64,000 bases of DNA, taken from contig OX621266.1 in assembly GCA_951640165.1 (NCBI GenBank), forward strand, positions 8,308,001 through 8,372,000, read 5' to 3'. The stretch comes from Pseudoips prasinana. Lineage: Eukaryota > Arthropoda > Insecta > Lepidoptera > Nolidae. Below the pieces are notes generated by a model, which searched no databases, was not told where the DNA came from, and was given only the letters and a program-made list of their open reading frames with translations. Numbering within the stretch: position 1 is the first letter of the stretch; the number at the start of each line of letters is the position of its first letter. Below, piece after piece: positions 55,565 to 64,000 of this stretch. Both the position numbers and the translations under genes were made by a program.

Positions 55565-58500
55565 TGTCAATTTAAGCCTGTAAATAAAACGTATGCTAAG
55601 GCTTCTGCGTACGTTTTCGCTTATTTGACTTTGTTATTCTCGAGGCAGCAGCGTACTTTTCAGCTGCTGCGATTGTGAAACACCAGAATCGTCATTACTA
55701 CGCGCTGGAGTGTCTTCTCATCTTTTTTCATTTAAAATTACATCTAAATTAGATTTTTAAATCTGTTGCGTAATTTGACGGTTTGTACTGCTGGATGTTC
55801 GTAAGACTTAAGGAGACTGTTTCACGGCTACCGAAGGGACTTTCGGTTCTTTTCTTTAAGAAGCTATGGGAGTCTTTCTATTTAGGCTCCAGCCATTGGT
55901 TCACTTTTTCTATAGACCTCTTGATTTCAGGATCAAAAGGCAATACTGGCGATTTTGGATGATCTAATCACTTTAATGTGATTGGAAAGTTGGCGTCGAA
56001 GTATTGCTAACAGTGTACGTCTTGCCCTACAAAGACTGCGACGATGTTGTTTTGCGTGCCAAACATAGGTGTCGAGATTGTTACAATTTCTCCAAAGGAC
56101 GGTGAAGGTACCGCATTCAATCCTATTGAATAAGGTGACGATGAGGTGGTGCAAGGTACTGTTGTAAGAGGAGTTGAGAGAAGTACGTCTTCCTGTAGTC
56201 ATTGGTAGATCGTTGAGCACCTGTTCCTTTGTAAGCCGTCTCGGACTCATAATTCTGCCTCACTCAGTTCTCACACCTCAGTAAAATTTAGAAAATCGAT
56301 GACAAACTTTGTAGTTATAAGTTCCAAAAGGATATCATGTGCTTAAACCTAAGGGCTGCACCTCAGCTATTGTATGTACTCTGTGACGCATCCACGACCC
56401 ACACCTGCGACCTACGACACCCCGATAGTGGCAGGACGACCCCTCCTCTCTTTTCCCTTTGACGGCGTGCACCTACCGCTGCCTAGGCGATGATTGGCCG
56501 GCCTGCCAAGGATAACCTCTACTCACAGACAAAGAAACTAGTGAAGGAGAGAGAAAATATTGTGAACATGTTCTCAATTTTCATCCATCAATAAATCAAC
56601 GTTGAGGAATATCGGAGTCATTGTTACTTCGTGACGCTGCATTTGCTTTATTTTCTTTTAAAATTTCTAAACAAAATTCATATAACATAAAGTACGAAAC
56701 ATAAACACAATGAATGAACGCTAAAGAAACCAAGCGCCAACGAACAACGACGCAAGAATAATTTTAAAAACGCCGTGTGTGATTGGCCTAAAATAGTTCA
56801 AGTTATACTGCTTTGTTATTGTTACATTTTTCTTTCCTTTTATAATTTCGAACTGTATTTTGCCATAAAAATGTCAATTTAAGCCTGTAAATAAAACGTA
56901 TGCTAAGGCTTCTGCGTACGTTTTCGCTTATTTGACTTTGTTATTCTCGAGGCAGCAGCGTACTTTTCAGCTGCTGCGATTGTGAAACACCAGAATCGTC
57001 ATTACTACGCGCTGGAGTGTCTTCTCATCTTTTTTCATTTAAAATTACATCTAAATTAGATTTTTAAATCTGTTGCGTAATTTGACGGTTTGTACTGCTG
57101 GATGTTCGTAAGACTTAAGGAGACTGTTTCACGGCTACCGAAGGGACTTTCGGTTCTTTTCTTTAAGAAGCTATGGGAGTCTTTCTATTTAGGCTCCAGT
57201 CATTGGTTTACTTTTTCTATAGACCTCTTGATTTCAGGATCAAAAGGCAATACTGGCGATTTTGGATGATCTAATCACTTTAATGTGATTGGAAAGTTGG
57301 CGTCGAAGTATTGCTAACAGTGTACGTCTTGCCCTACAAAGACTGCGACGATGTTGTTTTGCGTGCCAAACATAGGTGTCGAGATTGTTACAATTTCTCC
57401 AAAGGACGGTGAAGGTACCGCATTCAATCCTATTGAATAAGGTGACGATGAGGTGGTGCAAGGTACTGTTGTAAGAGGAGTTGAGAGAAGTACGTCTTCC
57501 TGTAGTCATTGGTCGATCGTTGAGCACCTGTTCCTTTGTAAGCCGTCTCGGACTCATAATTCTGCCTCACTCAGTTCTCACACCTCAGTAAAATTTAGAA
57601 AATCGATGACAAACTTTGTAGTTATAAGTTCCAAAAGGATATCATGTGCTTAAACCTAAGGGCTGCACCTCAGCTATTGTATGTACTCTGTGACGCATCC
57701 ACGACCCACACCTGCGACCTACGACACCCCGATAGTGGCAGGACGACCCCTCCTCTCTTTTCCCTTTGACGGCGTGCACCTACCGCTGCCTAGGCGATGA
57801 TTGGCCGGCCTGCCAAGGATAACCTCTACTCACAGACAAAGAAACTAGTGAAGGAGAGAATAAATATTGTGAACATGTTCTCAATTTTCATCCATCAATA
57901 AATCAACGTTGAGGAATATCGGAGTCATTGTTACTTCGTGATGCTGCATTTGCTTTATTTTCTTTTAAAATTTCTAAACAAAATTCATATAACATAAAGT
58001 ACGAAACATAAACACAATGAATGAACGCTAAAGAAACCAAGCGCCAACGAACAACGACGCAAGAATAATTTTAAAAACGCCGTGTGTGATTGGCCTAAAA
58101 TAGTTCAAGTTATACTGCTTTGTTATTGTTACATTTTTCTTTCCTTTTATAATTTCGAACTGTATTTTGCCATAAAAATGTCAATTTAAGCCTGTAAATA
58201 AAACGTATGCTAAGGCTTCTGCGTACGTTTTCGCTTATTTGACTTTGTTATTCTCGAGGCAGCAGCGTACTTTTCAGCTGCTGCGATTGTGAAACACCAG
58301 AATCGTCATTACTACGCGCTGGAGTGTCTTCTCATCTTTTTTCATTTAAAATTACATCTAAATTAGATTTTTAAATCTGTTGCGTAATTTGACGGTTTGT
58401 ACTGCTGGATGTTCGTAAGACTTAAGGAGACTGTTTCACGGCTACCGAAGGGACTTTCGGTTCTTTTCTTTAAGAAGCTATGGGAGTCTTTCTATTTAGG

Positions 58501-61500
58501 CTCCAGTCATTGGTTTACTTTTTCTATAGACCTCTTGATTTCAGGATCAAAAGGCAATACTGGCGATTTTGGATGATCTAATCACTTTAATGTGATTGGA
58601 AAGTTGGCGTCGAAGTATTGCTAACAGTGTACGTCTTGCCCTACAAAGACTGCGACGATGTTGTTTTGCGTGCCAAACATAGGTGTCGAGATTGTTACAA
58701 TTTCTCCAAAGGACGGTGAAGGTACCGCATTCAATCCTATTGAATAAGGTGACGATGAGGTGGTGCAAGGTACTGTTGTAAGAGGAGTTGAGAGAAGTAC
58801 GTCTTCCTGTAGTCATTGGTAGATCGTTGAGCACCTGTTCCTTTGTAAGCCGTCTCGGACTCATAATTCTGCCTCACTCAGTTCTCACACCTCAGTAAAA
58901 TTTAGAAAATCGATGACAAACTTTGTAGTTATAAGTTCCAAAAGGATATCATGTGCTTAAACCTAAGGGCTGCACCTCAGCTATTGTATGTACTCTGTGA
59001 CGCATCCACGACCCACACCTGCGACCTACGACACCCCGATAGTGGCAGGACGACCCCTCCTCTCTTTTCCCTTTGACGGCGTGCACCTACCGCTGCCTAG
59101 GCGATGATTGGCCGGCCTGCCAAGGATAACCTCTACTCACAGACAAAGAAACTAGTGAAGGAGAGAGAAAATATTGTGAACATGTTCTCAATTTTCATCC
59201 ATCAATAAATCAACGTTGAGGAATATCGGAGTCATTGTTACTTCGTGACGCTGCATTTGCTTTATTTTCTTTTAAAATTTCTAAACAAAATTCATATAAC
59301 ATAAAGTACGAAACATAAACACAATGAATGAACGCTAAAGAAACCAAGCGCCAACGAACAACGACGCAAGAATAATTTTAAAAACGCCGTGTGTGATTGG
59401 CCTATAATAGTTCAAGTTATACTGCTTTGTTATTGTTACATTTTTCTTTCCTTTTATAATTTCGAACTGTATTTTGCCATAAAAATGTCAATTTAAGCCT
59501 GTAAATAAAACGTATGCTAAGGCTTCTGCGTACGTTTTCGCTTATTTGACTTTGTTATTCTCGAGGCAGCAGCGTACTTTTCAGCTGCTGCGATTGTGAA
59601 ACACCAGAATCGTCATTACTACGCGCTGGAGTGTCTTCTCATCTTTTTTCATTTAAAATTACATCAAAATTAGATTTTTAAATCTGTTGCGTAATTTGAC
59701 GGTTTGTACTGCTGGATGTTCGTAAGACTTAAGGAGACTGTTTCACGGCTACCGAAGGGACTTTCGGTTCTTTTCTTTAAGAAGCTATGGGAGTCTTTCT
59801 ATTTAGGCTCCAGTCATTGGTTTACTTTTTCTATAGACCTCTTGATTTCAGGATCAAAAGGCAATACTGGCGATTTTGGATGATCTAATCACTTTAATGT
59901 GATTGAAAAGTTGGCGTCGAAGTATTGCTAACAGTGTACGTCTTGCCCTACAAAGACTGCGACGATGTTGTTTTGCGTGCCAAACATAGGTGTCGAGATT
60001 GTTACAATTTCTCCAAAGGACGGTGAAGGTACCGCATTCAATCCTATTGAATAAGGTGACGATGAGGTGGTGCAAGGTACTGTTGTAAGAGGAGTTGAGA
60101 GAAGTACGTCTTCCTGTAGTCATTGGTAGATCGTTGAGCGCCTGTTCCTTTGTAAGCCGTCTCGGACTCATAATTCTGCCTCACTCAGTTCTCACACCTC
60201 AGTAAAATTTAGAAAATCGATGACAAACTTTGTAGTTATAAGTTCCAAAAGTATATCATGTGCTTAAACCTAAGGGCTGCACCTCAGCTATTGTATGTAC
60301 TCTGTGACGCATCCACGACCCACACCTGTGACCTACGACACCCCGATAGTGGCAGGACGACCCCTCCTCTCTTTTCCCTTTGACGGCGTGCCCCTACCGC
60401 TGCCTAGGCGATGATTGGCCAGCTTGCCAAGGATAACCTCTACTCACAGACAAAGAAACTAGTGAAGGAGAGAGAAAATATTGTGAACATGTTCTCAATT
60501 TTCATCCATCAATAAATCAACGTTGAGGAATATCGGAGTCATTGTTACTTCGTGACGCTGCATTTGCTTTCTTTTCTTTCAAAATTTCTAAACAAAATTC
60601 ATATAACATAAAGTACGAAACATAAACACAATGAATTAACGCTAAAGAAACCAAGCGCCAACGAACAACGACGCAAGAATAATTTTAAAAACGCCGTGTG
60701 TGATTGGCCTAAAATAGTTCAAGTTATACTGCTTTGTTATTGTTACATTTTTCTTTCCTTTTCTAATTTCGAACTGTATTTTGCCATAAAAATGTCAATT
60801 TAAGCCTGTAAATAAAACGTATGCTAAGGCTTCTGCGTACGTTTTCGTTTATTTGACTTTGTTATTCTCGAGGCAGCAGCGTACTTTTCAGCTGCTGCGA
60901 TTGTGAAACACCAGAATCGTCATTACTACGCGCTGGAGTGTCTTCTCATCTTTTTTCATTTAAAATTACATCTAAATTAGATTTTTAAATCTGTTGCGTA
61001 ATTTGACGGTTTGTACTGCTGGATGTTCGTAAGACTTAAGGAGACTGTTTCACGGCTACCGAAGGGACTTTCGGTTCTTTTCTTTAAGAAGCTATGGGAG
61101 TCTTTCTATTTAGGCTCCAGTCATTGGTTTACTTTTTCTATAGACCTCTTGATTTCAGGATCAAAAGGCAATACTGGCGATTTTGGATGATCTAATCACT
61201 TTAATGTGATTGGAAAGTTGGCGTCGAAGTATTGCTAACAGTGTACGTCTTGCCCTACAAAGACTGCGACGATGTTGTTTTGCGTGCCAAACATAGGTGT
61301 CGAGATTGTTACAATTTCTCCAAAGGACGGTGAAGGTACCGCATTCAATCCTATTGAATAAGGTGACGATGAGGTGGTGCAAGGTACTGTTGTAAGAGGA
61401 GTTGAGAGAAGTACGTCTTCCTGTAGTCATTGGTAGATCGTTGAGCGCCTGTTCCTTTGTAAGCCGTCTCGGACTCATAATTCTGCCTCACTCAGTTCTC

Positions 61501-63810
61501 ACACCTCAGTAAAATTTAGAAAATCGATGACAAACTTTGTAGTTATAAGTTCCAAAAGTATATCATGTGCTTAAACCTAAGGACTGCACCTCAGCTATTG
61601 TATGTACTCTGTGACGCATCCACGACCCACACCTGTGACCTACGACACCCCGATAGTGGCAGGACGACCCCTCCTCTCTTTTCCCTTTGACGGCGTGCCC
61701 CTACCGCTGCCTAGGCGATGATTGGCCAGCCTGCCAAGGATAACCTCTACTCACAGACAAAGAAACTAGTGAAGGAGAGAGAAAATATTGTGAACATGTT
61801 CTCAATTTTCATCCATCAATAAATCAACGTTGAGGAATATCGGAGTCATTGTTACTTCGTGACGCTGCATTTGCTTTCTTTTCTTTCAAAATTTCTAAAC
61901 AAAATTCATATAACATAAAGTACGAAACATAAACACAATGAATTAACGCTAAAGAAACCAAGCGCCAACGAACAACGACGCAAGAATAATTTTAAAAACG
62001 CCGTGTGTGATTGGCCTAAAATAGTTCAAGTTATACTGCTTTGTTATTGTTACATTTTTCTTTCCTTTTATAATTTCGAACTGTATTTTGCCATAAAAAT
62101 GTCAATTTAAGCCTGTAAATAAAACGTATGCTAAGGCTTCTGCGTACGTTTTCGTTTATTTGACTTTGTTATTCTCGAGGCAGCAGCGTACTTTTCAGCT
62201 GCTGCGATTGTGAAACACCAGAATCGTCATTACTACGCGCTGGAGTGTCTTCTCATCTTTTTTCATTTAAAATTACATCAAAATTAGATTTTTAAATCTG
62301 TTGCGTAATTTGACGGTTTGTACTGCTGGATGTTCGTAAGACTTAAGGAGACTGTTTCACGGCTACCGAAGGGACTTTCGGTTCTTTTCTTTAAGAAGCT
62401 ATGGGAGTCTTTCTATTTAGGCTCCAGTCATTGGTTTACTTTTTCTATAGACCTCTTGATTTCAGGATCAAAAGGCAATACTGGCGATTTTGGATGATCT
62501 AATCACTTTAATGTGATTGGAAAGTTGGCGTCGAAGTATTGCTAACAGTGTACGTCTTGCCCTACAAAGACTGCGACGATGTTGTTTTGCGTGCCAAACA
62601 TAGGTGTCGAGATTGTTACAATTTCTCCAAAGGACGGTGAAGGTACCGCATTCAATCCTATTGAATAAGGTGACGATGAGGTGGTGCAAGGTACTGTTGT
62701 AAGAGGAGTTGAGAGAAGTACGTCTTCCTGTAGTCATTGGTAGATCGTTGAGCACCTGTTCCTTTGTAAGCCGTCTCGGACTCATAATTCTGCCTCACTC
62801 AGTTCTCACACCTCAGTAAAATTTAGAAAATCGATGACAAACTTTGTAGTTATAAGTTCCAAAAGTATATCATGTGCTTAAACCTAAGGGCTGCACCTCA
62901 GCTATTGTATGTACTCTGTGACGCATCCACGACCCACACCTGTGACCTACGACACCCCGATAGTGGCAGGACGACCCCTCCTCTCTTTTCCCTTTGACGG
63001 CGTGCCCCTACCGCTGCCTAGGCGATGATTGGCCGGCCTGCCAAGGATAACCTCTACTCACAGACAAAGAAACTAGTGAAGGAGAGAGAAAATATTGTGA
63101 ACATGTTCTCAATTTTCATCCATCAATAAATCAACGTTGAGGAATATCGGAGTCATTGTTACTTCGTGACGCTGCATTTGCTTTCTTTTCTTTCAAAATT
63201 TCTAAACAAAATTCATATAACATAAAGTACGAAACATAAACACAATGAATTAACGCTAAAGAAACCAAGCGCCAACGAACAACGACGCAAGAATAATTTT
63301 AAAAACGCCGTGTGTGATTGGCCTAAAATAGTTCAAGTTATACTGCTTTGTTATTGTTACATTTTCCTTTCCTTTTATAATTTCGAACTGTATTTTGCCA
63401 TAAAAATGTCAATTTAAGCCTGTAAATAAAACGTATGCTAAGGCTTCTGCGTACGTTTTCGCTTATTTGACTTTGTTATTCTCGAGGCAGCAGCGTACTT
63501 TTCAGCTGCTGCGATTGTGAAACACCAGAATCGTCATTACTACGCGCTGGAGTGTCTTCTCATCTTTTTTCATTTAAAATTACATCTAAATTAGATTTTT
63601 AAATCTGTTGCGTAATTTGACGGTTTGTACTGCTGGATGTTCGTAAGACTTAAGGAGACTGTTTCACGGCTACCGAAGGGACTTTCGGTTCTTTTCTTTA
63701 AGAAGCTATGGGAGTCTTTCTATTTAGGCTCCAGCCATTGGTTCACTTTTTCTATAGACCTCTTGATTTCAGGATCAAAAGGCAATACTGGCGATTTTGG
63801 ATTATCTAAT

Positions 63811-63977
63811 ATAATAAATTTTATTAATGTTTTAATACTATCAATACATGTGTACCTAATATCTATGTTACTAGAAATAATAATGTATACAACTATAATA
63901 CTACAAACATGTTCTGACTATTTACAAGCGCTTTTTTGAAGTCTACGTGAATAAAAACCTTTTTTATTTTATTTATT
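63811..63977 (+). repeat. LINE-tailed interspersed repeat, copy 3, in monomer 15
   Basis: Only the last 167 bp of the family (TTCTGACTATTTACAAGCGC, AAGTCTACGTGAATAAAAAC, TTTTATTTTATTTAT tail). It splits GATTATCTAATCACTTT of the satellite; TAAT is present on both sides (63807-63810 and 63978-63981). The satellite continues to the window end. Confidence 0.8.
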
Positions 63978-64000
63978 TAATCACTTTAATGTGATTGGAA

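Larger units (their letters stand above)
41621..64000 (-). repeat. 1306-1307 bp satellite array, 15 monomers, open on the right
   Basis: Taking CTTTGTTATT as phase mark, monomers start at 41621, 43430, 45112, 46811, 48117, 49423, 50729, 52035, 55629, 56936, 58243, 59550, 60857, 62164 and 63471. Monomers 4-7 are 1306 bp. Monomers 8-15 belong to a 1307-bp type (GAGAGAAGTACG in place of GAGAGAATACG). Monomer 8 also lacks 18 bp near its start. The first three are diverged and carry extra sequence. The repeated 75-, 80-, 100- and 105-residue frames are this one repeat read many times and not genes. On the minus strand a decayed coding frame is visible (for example SPVLPFDPEIKRSIEKVNQW). Confidence 0.95.

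Noticed and set aside
46965..63939. Repeated 75-residue plus-strand frames and 80-105-residue minus-strand frames
   Set aside because: They recur with the 1306-bp period because they are the same satellite read in each monomer. No conserved start context, and stops lie in the only frame that looks ancestrally coding.
41621..64000. Telomeric repeat array or histone/rRNA gene cluster
   Set aside because: No TTAGG runs and no match to histone or rRNA genes; monomers are long and AT-moderate with decayed frames.

Overview
The window looks like a repeat-dense, probably heterochromatic stretch of a lepidopteran (moth or butterfly) genome. The evidence is tRNA-derived SINEs with the body sequence I associate with Lepidoptera, a LINE tail ending in (GAT)n, R1-clade LINEs, many BEL/Pao fragments and AT-rich spacer. 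I see no intact host gene, rRNA, tRNA gene or CRISPR array. Nearly every long open frame belongs to a transposable element, and most are broken.

Layout. 1-1222: 5' part of an R1-clade LINE (minus strand) abutting a BEL fragment. 2264-2665: a 114-118 bp tandem repeat. 3700-5740: a decayed Jockey/CR1-type LINE (minus) carrying a small Harbinger-like MITE in the C-terminal part of its ORF2. 6193-16290: a mosaic of BEL/Pao copies, one gag piece inverted. One copy (A, protease to integrase) is joined head-on to the gag of the next copy (B). Both are cut by other repeats and both integrases lack their core. 16341-17262: a SINE split by a 5'-truncated R1 element. 18144-20154: a DNA transposon with 33-bp perfect terminal inverted repeats and an 8-bp target duplication. 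It contains two spliceable exons of a THAP domain, so it is most likely a P-superfamily relic.

20686-30829 is a complete Ty3/gypsy element (minus strand, 158-bp LTRs, CTACT duplication). A second Ty3/gypsy element of the 412/mdg1 type (22833-29262, plus strand, 155-bp LTRs, ATGT duplication) sits inside it. The outer element had itself landed in a decayed copy of an uncharacterised arthropod gene family (20420-20685 plus 30830-31195). 31.9-34.3 kb holds two hairpin-type small elements and a 5'-truncated I-type LINE with an RNase H domain and a 12-bp target duplication. 35.2-41.6 kb holds SINEs, a deleted BEL element and another decayed LINE.

41621-64000 is a satellite array of 15 monomers of 1306-1307 bp that runs off the end of the window. 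The three outermost monomers (41.6-46.8 kb) are diverged, and two of them keep protein-coding sequence that the inner monomers have lost. The satellite therefore seems to have grown out of a gene or gene-bearing element. An R1-clade LINE (53274-55564, 14-bp target duplication) and two copies of a LINE-tailed repeat have inserted into the array.

The genes do not form a pathway. They are layers of parasitic insertions whose order can be read from nesting and target duplications. A W chromosome, pericentromere or piRNA-type cluster would explain such a structure, but that is inference.
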